The translations under genes were made by a program, and so were the position numbers. From NCBI RefSeq assembly GCF_032452875.1, contig NC_083873.1, positions 74,273,987 to 74,337,986 of the forward strand: 64,000 nt of DNA, read 5' to 3'. Positions within the stretch are counted from its first letter, which is position 1; every line of letters begins with the position of its first letter. Of this stretch, positions 46,064 to 57,500 are shown in pieces. Below the pieces are notes generated by a model, which saw only the letters and a list, made by a program, of their open reading frames with translations, was not told where the DNA came from and searched no databases. The stretch comes from Bos javanicus (lineage: Eukaryota > Chordata > Mammalia > Artiodactyla > Bovidae).

Positions 46064-46364
46064 CTCAAAGAATTGGTTCATGAAACATATTTACAACACA
46101 TGCTGGGAGGTTTGAAAAATTACTGGAAGAAAGCTGAAGACATCTTATTTTTTTCTAGTGTATAAAGAAGACATATAATGTGTGGTTTTAATTATTGTGA
46201 GGCTATTCTCTCTTTTGCCAGAAAGGCTGGGGTAATATGAATAATGTTCATGAGGTTATTTAAAACAATTTAAGGCAATAACTAAACTGGATTTAGAACT
46301 ATTGACTCAGTAGGAATATGAATTGAATTTAGAGCATAGGACTGTGATTTGTCCTATAGAGAAG

Positions 46365-46567
46365 GGGCTTCCCTGGTGGCTTAGACAGTAAAGACTCTGC
46401 CTGCAATGCAAGAGACCTTGGTTTGATCCCTGGGTTGGGAAGATCTCCTGGAGAAGGAAATAGCTACCCACTCCAGTATTCTTGCCTGGAAAATTCATGG
46501 ATAGAAGGGCTTGGTGGGCTATAATTCATGGGGTAGCAGAGTCAGACATGACTGAGTGACGAACACT
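46365..46567 (+). mobile_element. Bov-tA SINE
   Basis: GGGCTTCCCTGGTGGCTTAG head, Bov-A unit, tail in ACGAACACTTAACAC. No clear TSD. Confidence 0.92.
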
Positions 46568-47726
46568 TAACACTTATATACATATAACAAAATGATACCC
46601 TCCAAGGTTTCCTCTATACTCTTTCCTAGACAAGAATAACTGTATTGAGTGCCTGCTTTGGGCCACACAAGGGGACAAAAGGGGCCTAAGCAAAGTCTCT
46701 ACCTTTGAGAAAGTTTGTGTTCTAATATAATATAAGAAAGACAGCAAATAGATAAGCAACTTAATAAGTTAAAAACCACATCTTGATAATATTATGAAGA
46801 ATAATAAGAGTGAGTTACCAGAAAATGATATATAAGGCTATTTTTGATACAGTGGTGGGGGAAAGTTTCTCTGAGCAACTGATCAGAGTAAATCGTTGTG
46901 TGATTTACTATTTTCTGTTCTCAAAAAGACTATAATTTTTCTGTAATTACTTTATACGTTTCTTCCTAATATCCAAGATATATCATATTTTGAAAATTGC
47001 TCTTTCACAATGGAACACATAAAACCATTGATTCATTTTCCTCATGAATGTATGTGGTTGTTCCTCTCTGATCTTTAGATATATGGGGTTTTATTCTACT
47101 TAAAAATGCTAGTATGCATTCTTCACAACTGTACTTATATATTGTCTCCTATACTATTTCATAATCTCCTTATTTATTTATAACTATTCATAGATATCTA
47201 TCTATATATATATAAATATATTTTCTGTTGATACATTTTACATAAGTTGATACAGAAACAAAGATATATTGTTTTAGATACATATAAAGAGACAGACACA
47301 CACATAGATGGAGATCAACCAGTACAGTTTTCTATTAAAGTCTTTGGCCTCAGATGTGGTCTGATGTCATGACAATATGTCTTATGCTTAGACAAGTCCC
47401 AAAATATAGTTTCACCTCTATAGACTTGAACAGAGACTAACTCTTAGGAGGTGTCTGGATCATGCTATCTTTTCCAAAGGTCCACAGCAAATGCAGCTGG
47501 TGTTTATTAAGAAGACAGGGTCAAAAAAAAAATAAATGTGAAGTGGATATGCTTTATCAAGAGTAGTATTTCCTTTATGATGTGTGTCTATAAAAACAGA
47601 TTTGAAGTTTATCAAAGACAATATGATTATTTTAAGATTTATCTTTACTATATAGAATCAGAAAGTGTTACTTAGTTAAGTTTCCATACTTTAAACCAAA
47701 ATAAGGACAGAGGTTCTTTAAGAGGA
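46568..47726. other. Unassigned AT-rich DNA
   Basis: Nothing recognised. TATC/TA-rich low complexity near 47195-47225. Confidence 0.5.
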
Positions 47727-47898
47727 CAGCTGCTGCTGCTGCTGCTGCTGCGTCACTTCAGTCATGTCCGACTCTGTGCGACCCCATAGATAGCAGCCCA
47801 CCAGGCTCCGCCATCCCTGGGATTCTCTAGGCAAGAACACTGGAGTGGGTTGCCATTTCCTTCTCCAATGCATGAAAGTGAAAAGTGAAAGTGAATGC
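47727..47898 (-). mobile_element. Bov-A2 SINE, single unit
   Basis: Eight GCTG/CTG repeats then one Bov-A unit and the CATGAAAGTGAAAAGTGAAA linker. The second unit is absent, so the 5' half was lost. Confidence 0.92.
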
Positions 47899-49253
47899 AT
47901 CTTTAACATGTACACAAATTGCTCTGAGCTCAGATGCAAAACATATGGGGGCATTGTTCCAGCTCTCTGGAGGCTTAATTATCTACTTGTGGATACAAGA
48001 CATACAACATGAAAAATCATGAAATTGCAAGAAGTAAATGGAAATGCAAGTGCCATGTTGACAACATAGAATAAGATAATGGAACAAGTAGCAGGTGAGT
48101 ATATCTGGTATAGACTGTGCCTACAATGACCACAGGTTTGTTAAGAAAACTTCTGTGAAGACCTGAGAATTTGAGCTAAAATCTTATCAGAGTTTATTCT
48201 GGGAAATATGGAAAAATCATTGATGGGTGTTGATTGGAAGAAGTGGGGCAGCAAGGATGTTTTAGGAAGTAATATTATGGTATAGAATGGATAATAGATT
48301 AGAGGATAAAGCGGTGACCAAATAAACATGATACTACACACTATACTGATATTGAAATTAGTTAATCTGGCATGAAGTATATATTTCAGCTTTACCAGGC
48401 AGGAATTGGTATTTATAATAATGCACTCATTTTCTAACAACCCTATGGTATTATTGCAATTCTTTTGGATTCTTCACAGCATAAATTAAATGCATAAATT
48501 AATTTCTTTCAAAAATGAGAGTGTTTTGGAAATTAGATATATGCTACCAATGGGGAATAAAAGCAAATGTACAGACGAGGTCCACAGGGAGGGAAAATAG
48601 TTAGATAATGGAGCGAGGACAAGGTTGGCAGTCTTAGCAAAAATGAAACAACAGATGGCGTACAATTTTTGTGAGTCCTCACACAGATGGTTCACCAGAT
48701 GGATTCTGCTGGGTTCATACAGCTTATGTGTGTTTTTCAGCTGCTTATCATGATAGGCGAGGCGACTTCTGTGCGAGCAAAATCTTTGCTTGGTTCACGT
48801 TATTGACATATGACACTGAAATAAATTGGTAGTTGGTGGCATAATATAAAGTGTTGTTATTAACTGCCATTTCTAATTAGACAGAGACTTGCAGACAATG
48901 TTATTTTGAAGACATTGGAATTCAGAAAGAATTCATAGGTCATGGCTTACAAAACATATCTCAGGGATTTTATGTAGGTTAGAAGATTTATGGTGTTTAA
49001 TTTGAATTTCAACTGTTAATTGAGTCTCACCTTTTGGAACTTTATTTTTAAAAATAGCTTCCACTTAAATAATACCACAAGATTAGGATTTAATAAGCTT
49101 ATAGCTGAAGAAAGATTTAAATGAATGAAGAAAATATCTATATAAATTAAACCCACTCTGAAATTGGCACCTATATATCATATTTGCGTTGATATTTATA
49201 CAAGTAAATATCAGGTAAGTATCATCTTAGTAAATGGTGAAATCATCATCTTC
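47899..49253. other. Unassigned non-coding DNA
   Basis: 1.35 kb with no element recognised; frames are short and unlike proteins. Confidence 0.5.
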
Positions 49254-49470
49254 AGGCTTCCCAGGTGGTGCAGGGGTAAAGAGTCCACCTGCCTATGCAA
49301 GAGACTCAAGAGACATGGGTTTGATCCCTGAGTCAGGAAGATCCCTTGATGAGGAAATAGAAACCCACTGTTATTCTTCCCTGGAAAATTCCATGGATGG
49401 AGGAGCCTGACAGGCTACAGTCCATAGGGTTGCAAAGAACATGACTGAGCGACTGAGCACACATGAATAC
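49254..49470 (+). mobile_element. Bov-tA SINE
   Basis: Head AGGCTTCCCAGGTGGTGCAG with a small CAAGAGACT duplication before the B box (GGTTTGATCCC). The 3' part is diverged. Confidence 0.9.
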
Positions 49471-49629
49471 TGTATGTGTATGTGCATGCTAATTTTTGAA
49501 GTAAAGATTCAATACTATTCAGAACCATTTCCCTTTTAGAAAGAACATTCCTTAGATAAAAGAGAGAATCAGAAGTGAAACATTCAACTATTACATGTGT
49601 CAACTAACTGCCTTTCATTAAAATGTGGT

Positions 49630-49827
49630 ATGGCTTCACAGGTGGTGTAGTGATAAAGAGTCTGCTTGCATTGCAGGAGACATAAAAGATGGGGGTTTGA
49701 TTCCTGGGCTGGGAAGGTCCCCCAGAGAAGAAAATGGCAACCCATTCCAGTATTCTTGCCTGGAAAATTCCATGAATAGAGGAGCCCAGGGGGTTGCAAA
49801 GAGGTGGACAGGACTGAGCACACAAAT
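49630..49827 (+). mobile_element. Bov-tA SINE
   Basis: Head TGGCTTCACAGGTGGTGTAG, Bov-A unit with a 20-base gap near GGAGCCCAGGGGGTTGC, tail CACACAAATACACAAA. Confidence 0.9.
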
Positions 49828-50639
49828 ACACAAAATATTTAGATTTACAGCATAGATAAGGACTCTGGTTTTTTGGGGGAGCTGCCCTTTTCATTGTTAT
49901 AAGATTGGATCTTAATTTGCATCATTTTAAATTCTAGCAGGAGGAATTTTCCTTATTGAAGCTACTATAAGGAACCATTTGTAACATAAAAGGAATCTGA
50001 TTCGTCTGGAGTCACCAAAAGCTTTAGTGTGTTTCAGATATACATTCTTATGCTATGAATGAACAGTTACTATTTATATTTCTGAGAAACATCATATTGG
50101 TCATCTTAACCAGTGTTTTCATTCCTTTGATGCAGCCTAAATCATAAATCGATCTGCCATTTCAGCAAGTTGGTGGTTTAAATTCTTTTTCTCAAATAAA
50201 TGTACAAATATTTTTGTTAACTAAAAATGTATCATTAAGGTTATCATTACAAGGTTTTCTACTTTATTTATTGGAAATACTAGGCTTTAGTGAGAAAATC
50301 TTGTATCTATATAGCTATATATATATATATTGCATATCTATATAGATAGATGTTTATAGATAGATATTTATCTATCTGTATAGATAGATATGATATACAC
50401 ATAATTTTTCCACTAAGGCATAGTATTTCCAAGAAGTATTATATTAAAATATCTATATTATATATAATATAGATACATGCTATATAAATATAATATTTGT
50501 ATCTATGTATTCTTTGTGAAATATTGGTTGTCTGGAATATCTGTCAGTACTTACAATCTCTCTTGTGTTTACATATACAGTTCCCATTCTAGTCTGTAAT
50601 ATCTTTCAAGAAAAAAACACAGCAGTGTATATTTTGTTC
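49828..50639. other. Unassigned DNA with TATC/TA low-complexity tract
   Basis: 50300-50480 is an AT-rich tract of TAGATAGATA / TATCTATCTA units that can fold on itself. The rest is unassigned. Confidence 0.55.
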
Positions 50640-50997
50640 TGCACTTCTTTATGACTTCTTAAACAATCTTATCTGTATACTGCTGCCAAAGAGGTTTTTT
50701 GTAAACATAATTCTTAATTTTTGAATTCCCTACTTGAAACTTCATTGATTCTGTAAATAACTAAAACATAAACCAAAATCCCTTATTGTATCCTACAAGT
50801 TTCTCGATAATTAACTCCTATCTGAGCTCTGGATTTATCCCTTGCTTTCTCCTAGGCTCCTTCTTGCCTCAGGGTCTTGCAATCATGTAGATCCCAAAGC
50901 TTGCAATGCTCTCTCATTAGGCCATATTTCTCTTTCTACCTGTTCTACTGTTACCTCTTGGCTGTCTGTTTTTAGAATTTAGCTCTTGTTATTTTCT
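50640..50997 (+). mobile_element. L2 LINE remnant
   Basis: TCCTTCTTGCCTCAGGGTC and AAAGCTTGCAATGCTCTC match the L2 3' coding region in the sense direction. Interrupted by BovB at 50998. Confidence 0.5.
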
Positions 50998-51577
50998 GCA
51001 GATGGTGACTGCAGCCATGAAATTAAAAGACGCTTACTCCTTGGAAGGAAAGTCATGACCAACCTAGATAGCATATTCAAAAGCAGAGACATTACTTTGC
51101 CAACAAAGGTCCCTCTAGTCAAGGCTATGGTTTTTCCAGTGGTCATGTATGGATGTGAGAGTTGGACTGTGAAGAAGGCTGAGTGCCGAAGTATTGATGC
51201 TTTTGAACTGTGGTGTTGGAGAAGACTCCTGAGAGTCCCTTGGACTGCAAGGAGATCCAACCAGTCCATTCTGAAGGAGATCAGCCCTGGGATTTCTTTG
51301 GAAGGAATGATGCTAAAGCTGAAACTCCAGTGCTTTGGCCACCTCATGCGAAGAGTTGACTCATTGGAAAAGACTCTGATGCTGGGAGGGATTGGGGGCA
51401 GGGGAAGAAGTGGACGACAGAGGATGAGATGGCTGGATGGCATCACTGACTCGATGGACGTGAGTCTGGGTGAACTCCGGGAGTTTGTGATGGACAGGGA
51501 GGCCTGGCGTGCTGCAGTTCATGGGGTTGCAAAGAGTCGGACACGACTGAGCGACTGAACTGAACTGAACTGAACTG
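50998..51577 (+). mobile_element. Youngest-looking BovB LINE fragment with TSD
   Basis: 580 bases of BovB 3' end with a CTGAA-repeat tail. ATTTTCT is repeated at 50991-50997 and 51578-51584. The C-terminal RT frame is open without a break to its natural stop at 51558 (190 codons from a flank-derived ATG at 50986). No catalytic RT motifs are included, so it cannot act alone. Confidence 0.95.
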
Positions 51578-51584
51578 ATTTTCT

Positions 51585-52129
51585 ATGTAAAATATATCCT
51601 GTCTCCACTTACCCCAGGTGGAAATGACAATTGTAGTGTCTACGTTTTTGCCCTCACCACATTAGAGTCAAACTTCTATCACCCCACTCTTCACACCTGG
51701 TTTTGCATTGTTAGAAATTGCATCATCTCAATCATCACCTCTAATTCTGTCTCTAATTTTATCTTTACTTCTACCTTTCCTTTGTGTGTCTATCTATCCA
51801 TGCATGTATATCTACATACAGGTTGTTTATATCATATATATATCTACATCTGTCTAGAGCATCCATATGTAATCTATAATGAGTATGTTAGGATTTTATT
51901 TAAAAGTAAGGACAAAGTTTTACTGTGTCAGAAGCTAAGAAAGCATTTGATTCATAACAAGTGTTTATAGACATTCGTTGTTGAATGAATGAATTAGTTG
52001 AATACAAACAGTATCATTTCAATGAAAAAAATAACAGAAGAGGCAGAAAGGAAGAGAATCAAATCAGTAACATGTAATGAATAAGAACATGGGTATTGAG
52101 ATCAGGGTATCTGGTCAGTTCTAACTTCA
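51585..52129. other. Unassigned non-coding DNA
   Basis: The first 80 bases may continue the L2. A TATC/TA-rich stretch is near 51790-51850. Confidence 0.45.
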
Positions 52130-52720
52130 AAATATATCCAAAATCCCACCACTTTTCACCATTCACTTCTACAGCCATGGCTTTCGTCTGAGCTACCATC
52201 CTCTCCTGCTTGATTCTTTCAAGAACATCCAAACTGGTTTTCCCTGCTTCTACCCTTGACCCCTACATTGTGTATTAATATAGTAGCCAGAAAAAAAAAA
52301 AAAAAGAAATATAAATCAGATTATTTTACTCATTTGTTCTGACCTCCTGGAAACTTCATCTGGAGTAAAGCTGAAATCTTTACTATGGCTCACAAAGTCT
52401 TTTATGATCTTCCATCATATCCTCCAGCATTCTCTTTCTTACTAACTTTGCTCCAGCCATACTGATAGTCTTATTGCTATGTATCCTGCTGGGTACATTT
52501 TATACTCGGATATTTTAATCCACAGATTCCTTTACCTAAGAATGCTCTTTCCTAGAATATTTTTCCTAGAATATTGGCAAACACCATACCTCTTTCGAAT
52601 CTTTGCTCAGATGTCACTTTTTTCAATGAACCCTGTTCTGACCAAGCTTTTTAACACTGAGATCAACCTACTCGTTCTTACTCCACTTCCAGACCTCCTC
52701 AGAACCCCCATGTAGTTTTG
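52130..52720 (+). mobile_element. L2 LINE remnant
   Basis: CCACCACTTTTCACCATTC, GGTTTTCCCTGCTTCTACC, GGAGTAAAGCTGAAATC, TGCTCCAGCCATACTG and TTTGCTCAGATGTCAC follow the L2 ORF2-3' consensus in order. An A run lies at 52290-52304. Confidence 0.65.
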
Positions 52721-53027
52721 GCCATGAACATGCATTGCTCAATCTCTAGCACATCAGTGAGTAGTTGACTAATTTTTAGATTGCTACCCTTCTCATCAAC
52801 CTCTGACAACACCCCTGACTTGTTCTTTCCATGTGTCTCTTCAGCTCCTAATCAGTAATTGAGCATCATTGGAGTTTTAATAGAGGTTCATTCCTGCAAG
52901 GCATGCAGCTCCTTTAATGGAAGGTTTTGTTTCAAAGATTTCCCATCAGACTAGCTAACACTTTCCTAGAGCTGTGTTACAGTCAAGACTCTTCCTATTC
53001 AACATGCCCTCCTTCCGTCTCTCCTTG

Positions 53028-53248
53028 TGCTGTGCTATGCTAAGTTGCTTCAGTCATTCTGACTCTCTATGACCCTATGGACTGTAGCCTGCCAGGTTCT
53101 TCAGTCCATGGGATTCTCTAGACAAGCATACTGGAATGGGTTGCCATGCCTTTCTCCAGGGGATCTCCTGACTCAGGGATCGAACCCTCATCTCTTAAGT
53201 CTCCTGCATTGGCAGGTGGGCTCTTTACCACTAGTACCACCTGAGAAG
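53028..53248 (-). mobile_element. Bov-tA SINE with TSD
   Basis: Minus-strand Bov-tA. TTCCGTCTCTCCTT (53014-53027) and TTCCATCTGTCCTT (53249-53262) form a 12/14 TSD. Confidence 0.9.
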
Positions 53249-53262
53249 TTCCATCTGTCCTT

Positions 53263-54057
53263 AAAGACAGTCAGATCTGCAATTACAATTGGAAGGCTCT
53301 TCTTGCCTTCTCTGGCTTCTTCCACTTTCTCCTTCACAGAAAAAGTTTTCCCAGTCAGCCTCTTGTGCATCTATTCTGGCCTTGGCATCTGCTTCTTTAA
53401 GGACATGTTTTACTATACTGTTTCTTTTTTCCATAGAATTTGATTTATGCCTGGATTTTGATCAATATTGGTGACTGAGTGATGACACAAAGAGGTATAT
53501 GCCATTTAAAGAAGATTTTTGTTGTTTACACTTCCTGAAAGGAGGAGTCATGCTATACTATGCAGGCCCATAGGGGAAGCACCAGGTTCAGTTAGGAGGT
53601 AAAAAGAGGACTGAAAAGAAAACATGGCTTGGAGCCCTCATTATGTTTTCTATAGAAAAGAGCAGGGAAAACAGCGTAGAGCTGGCTAATTTGAATAAAG
53701 TCAGCAGGCTCTGGGATATAGGAATGTTTTATAAACTCTCTGGAACCTGCCCTGATTTAGGGTAGGAAAAATATTGGCTTGTTGTGTGTGTGAGTTAGAT
53801 AAAGTGGTCGGGGGTATGGACTCAGTATTGATGAGAGGGTTTGTAATGTGATTTTTCTCTTGCTCATGAAAGCTGGATCATAGGGGAGAGGTAAGCAGCT
53901 CCCCTATGATCATAGGGGAGATGTGGCTGGTAGTTTAGCTCTGTGATTAATGGATGTGATTAATAGATTAATAGACATATATAGAATCTAAACACACATA
54001 CATACAAACACAAAAAAATAAAACAAAACCAAACCCGTAAACAAAACACGTATTGTC
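53263..54057. other. Unassigned DNA containing a palindrome
   Basis: No element recognised. The notable feature is the inverted/direct repeat at 53876-53920 listed separately. Confidence 0.5.
53876..53920. repeat. Three copies of GATCATAGGGGAG, one inverted
   Basis: Direct copies at 53876-53888 and 53908-53920, inverted copy at 53899-53911. The second and third overlap to form a perfect 22-base palindrome (53899-53920); the first and second form a 13 bp stem with a 10-base loop. Confidence 0.97.
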
Positions 54058-54065
54058 TTCTAGCA

Positions 54066-54286
54066 CGAGGGTTGGCAAACTAAAGCCTATGGGAGAAATC
54101 CAGTTCTTCATTTGTTTTGCAAATTAGGTTCTATTGGAACACAGCCATGCCCATCTTTTTACAAGTTATCTATAGCTACTTTCACACTCCAATGGCAGAG
54201 TTCAGTAGTTACAACAGAGACCTTATTCCCAGCAAACTCTGAAATATTTACTATCTGACCTTTCAGGAAAAGTTTGCCAACACCTG
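54066..54286. mobile_element. hAT-Charlie-type non-autonomous DNA transposon
   Basis: 221 bases. Termini GAGGGTTGGCAAACT and AGTTTGCCAACACCT are inverted repeats. TTCTAGCA (54058-54065) and TTCTAGCC (54287-54294) form an 8 bp TSD, as hAT elements make. Interior phrases (GGAACACAGCCATGCCCATC, ACTATCTGACCTTTCAGG) match a common mammalian MER element whose exact name I cannot fix. Confidence 0.85.
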
Positions 54287-54294
54287 TTCTAGCC

Positions 54295-54475
54295 TACTGC
54301 CTTATTTATTTAATGTTTATTGTTTGTAGTCTGATTTTTTTCCAGTAGAAAGTAAGCTGCACAATGAGAGACAGAGTTCTTTGTTGTATTCATTAATATA
54401 TCTCAGGGGTTCACATTGTTGCTTAGCATATAACAGGGGCAGAATCAGTATTTATTGATTGAATGAAAAAGTTCA
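54295..54475 (+). mobile_element. L2 LINE 3' end
   Basis: AGAAAGTAAGCTGCACAATG to GTATTTATTGATTGAATGAA is the L2 terminal UTR with its TGAATGAA end. Confidence 0.7.
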
Positions 54476-55689
54476 AATTGGTATTCCTAACTCTATCCTT
54501 TATTTAGCAATTATGTGAAATGAAAACATTTCCTGAGCTTTTCAACTCTCAGTGTTGTCCTATGATAATAGAGTCCACCACACAGAGCTTGAGGATTAAA
54601 TAATAAAATGCATAAAATGCTTAATCTATGCCTGAAAATAGGAAACATTTAATTAATGTTAGATACTCATAGGTGGAGAATATAGTGCTTTTCACTTAAA
54701 AATTCAGCTTATTAAGAGTTAATCCATTTATGTACACTATAGATTTGCTTTGAAAACAACTTATAGGCTCTATCTAAACCAGAATTACTAACATTTCCTA
54801 TATCTCCCACAGGGTATAAGAAGGACAGACACAATTTTATTTATAACAATATTGAAAACTGAATGATAAAAGGTGTAAAATGAATTTAGATGCTTTTTAT
54901 TCTTCTAACTTCAAATAAAAGCAGTCAATAAAATAATAGGACAATCTCTTTGTGCTTTGGTTTTCATATATGTGGGGTTGTAGATATAAAAATAATTGAA
55001 TTTGACATACCTGTTGAAGCATTTGAGCCATTTATCAATTTTACCATAATATTTGAATAAAAAATCCCTCAGTTGTATTAGGCTCTTATTTATATTTCAA
55101 GTGAGCCCGAATCTCCATTAGCAGGTACAGCATAGATATTTCTATACCTAAAAAGTGTTAGCTGAAGCAGCATGGGGAAAAGTGCATTTTCCCCACAATA
55201 CCAACATAAGTCTTGGTAAGCTACAAATTGTTTATGTGGTGTTTGTGTTCTGATAAGTACAGTTGCTTTATTTTGATCACTTTCCAACCTTGTCATTAAG
55301 TTCTCAATCACTTTCACTCTAGCCATTCCTCGGATAGTGTATTTGTCAAGGTCTCTGATTATATTTTGAATCCCATTTTGGACGATACTTCTCAGTCTAT
55401 ACCTTACTTCATCTCTCAGAAGCATTTAAAATAGACAACCATGCCCATCTTTGCCTTTTTCTTTGAAATCACATTCTCTTCCTTTCAGTCCTGATTAGTT
55501 GGCAGCTGATTCTGCCTCCTGAAGTGATATGCTTTCTCTGCCTACCTCACAACTTTCTGGTTACACTTTCATTCTCTTTGTTTGAAACGCTCTACTTTTT
55601 ATTTATTCCTGTGGCTTTAATCACCATCAGTGACCTTCCAAAATCTGTTCCTTCTTCTGAGACTTGTTTCCTGGGCACCAAGCAGATAT
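54476..55689. other. Unassigned non-coding DNA
   Basis: No repeat recognised. A 111-codon minus-strand frame (55090-55425) is discussed in the findings. Confidence 0.45.
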
Positions 55690-56062
55690 TTCAATATTTA
55701 TGTAGAAATAGACAAGCATTTCCACTTGAAACTCGACATTTCTAAACTGTGATCATCTTCCCACTCAAAGCATCTCCTACTCATATATTTTTATCTCAGT
55801 AAATGACACCAAGAAACTTGGATGACATCTTAAACAACTCTCACTCACTCTGTAACTCCTTAGAATGAGTCATAAAGTACTTGAGTCATTTTATGTGGAT
55901 ACTTCTAAAAGCTATCTAGATTCTCTCCTGCTCGATTGTTATTATTCTGGGCTACACCATCATCATCTGTCCTCTGGAACATTAAAATCCCTCTTTGTTA
56001 TTATAACATCCAGGCTTGGTCTCTGCCATATACAGAAATGTACGATAATTTGGGGGAGATAT
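55690..56062 (+). mobile_element. L2 LINE remnant
   Basis: CATTTCCACTTGAAACTCG, GATCATCTTCCCACTC, TCAGTAAATGACACC and CCATCATCATCTGTCCTC follow L2 ORF2-3' order. It represents a more upstream part of L2 than 52130-52720, so it is a separate copy or a rearranged one. Confidence 0.55.
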
Positions 56063-56167
56063 TAGGTGAATATTGCAATCATTTACCTTTGTAATGTCCC
56101 TGTTATGTTTGTCTACAGATCCCCTTATTTACTTTAATATAGATTTAAGTTCAAGTCATATATAAAC

Positions 56168-56259
56168 TTTGCTTCCCAGGTGGCTCAGTGGTAAAGAATC
56201 TGCCTGCAATGAAGGAGACACGGGTTCAGTGTTTGGGTTGGGAAGATCTCCTGGAGAAG
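56168..56259 (+). mobile_element. Bov-tA SINE, 5' part
   Basis: Head GCTTCCCAGGTGGCTCAGTGG, mutated B box, interrupted at GGAGAAG by the composite insertion 56260-56660. It resumes at 56661/56677. Confidence 0.9.
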
Positions 56260-56378
56260 AAGCTCTTTGAGCAGCCATAGAAAATTAATTGAACCTAAGG
56301 AAGAGGCTGTGGGGATCTTTAATTTATAACCAGTTGCTCAGAAGTACAGGTAATAACCTGGACTTGCAACTAGCATCT
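56260..56378 (+). mobile_element. LTR-derived piece carried with Bov-A2
   Basis: 119 bases, about 94% identical (7 differences by eye) to 56946-57064 in the neighbouring LTR-like element. It starts at AAGCTCTTTGAGCAGCC and stops at CTAGCATCT, then passes directly into Bov-A2. It lies inside the same TSD as the Bov-A2, so both came in together. Confidence 0.85.
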
Positions 56379-56660
56379 CGGAGAAGGCAATGGCATCCCA
56401 CTCCAGTACTCTTGCCTGGAAAATCCCATGGATGGAGGAGCCTGGTAGGCTGCAGTCCATGGGGTCACTGGGAGTAGGACACGACTGAGCGACTTCACTT
56501 TCACTTTTCACTTTCATGCATTGGAGAAGGAAATGGCAACCCACTCCAGTGTTCTTGCCTGGAGAATCCCAGGGACGGGGGAGCCTAGTGGGCTGCTGTC
56601 TATGGGGTCGCACAGAGTTGGACATGACTGAAGTGACTTAGCAGCAGTAGCAGTAGCAGC
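56379..56660 (+). mobile_element. Bov-A2 SINE, part of composite insertion
   Basis: Complete dimer beginning CGGAGAAGGCAATGGC and ending in a CAGCAGTAGCAGTAGCAGC tail. AGATCTCCTGGAGAAG is repeated exactly at 56244-56259 and 56661-56676, flanking LTR piece plus Bov-A2. Confidence 0.94.
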
Positions 56661-56676
56661 AGATCTCCTGGAGAAG

Positions 56677-56795
56677 GAAATGAAAACCCACTCCAGTATA
56701 GTTGGCCTGGAAAATCCCATGGACTGAGGAGCCTAGCAGGCTACAGTTGATAGGGTCACAAAGAGTCTGACATATTTAGCGACTAAACAGCAACA
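56677..56795 (+). mobile_element. Bov-tA SINE, 3' part
   Basis: Continues the Bov-tA from 56168 (GAAATGAAAACCCACTCC) to the GACTAAACAGCAACAA tail. Confidence 0.9.
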
Positions 56796-57335
56796 AGAGG
56801 TCCTGGGAGAATGGCATAGCTGAAGAGGGCATGGAACCTTTGTGTCATTTCCTCATGCCTTGCTCTATGAAGCTCTTCCATACAGCTGTTCTGACCTATA
56901 TCCTTCTATGATAAACAAGCAATCTAATAAGTAAATTGATTCTCCAAGCTCTTTGAGCAGCCATAGAAAATTATTTGAACCCAAGGAGGAGACTGTGGGG
57001 ATCTTTATTTTATAACTAGTTGGTCAGAAGTACAGGTAATAACCTGGACTTGCAACTAGCATCTGAAGTTCAAGGAAGGAGTGGTAAGGAAACTCCAATC
57101 TAAAGACAAGTGGGTCAGAAAAACAGGTGATAACCCGGGCTTGCAACTGGCATATCTGAAGTGGTTGTAGGTAATTGGGTCAGGCTTGTATAACTGACCC
57201 TTAACCTATGGAATCTGATCCTATCTCTGGGTAGATAGTGTCAGAATATAATTGAATTCTCTGCTAGTGTCTGAGAATTGCTTGGTTGTATGTGTGGGGA
57301 CCCCCAACTCACACACTTGGAGTTGGTCTCAGAAT
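56796..57335 (+). mobile_element. LTR-like element (endogenous retrovirus LTR remnant)
   Basis: TGGCATAGCTGAAGAGGGC, ATAAACAAGCAATCTAATAA (decayed polyadenylation region), the 56946-57064 segment and TAGATAGTGTCAGAATATAAT to CTGAGAATTGCTTGG recall a common mammalian ERV LTR R/U5 region. A 45-base motif (GGTCAGAA..ACAGG..AACC..GGCTTGCAACT) is repeated at about 57010 and 57112. The exact family is not fixed and no internal retroviral genes are seen. Confidence 0.6.
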
Positions 57336-57500
57336 ATCAAATTATAACTGGATTCTCATGTTTACTCTACATTCAGTCAGTTACCATATACTGTTTTTGT
57401 TGAAGTGTTATGAACAAAACCTGACTTCACAAAAGATTTATAGTTATAAAATAAATGTAAAGGTAATTTAATTTCCTTTTATATAAACATAGATGGTTAT

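Noticed and set aside
50300..50480. Hairpin-forming TATC/TAGA tract as a regulatory RNA
   Set aside because: Self-complementarity follows from the simple repeat itself.
50986..51558. 190-codon uninterrupted frame
   Set aside because: It is the C-terminal end of BovB RT, without catalytic motifs, starting at a flank-derived ATG.
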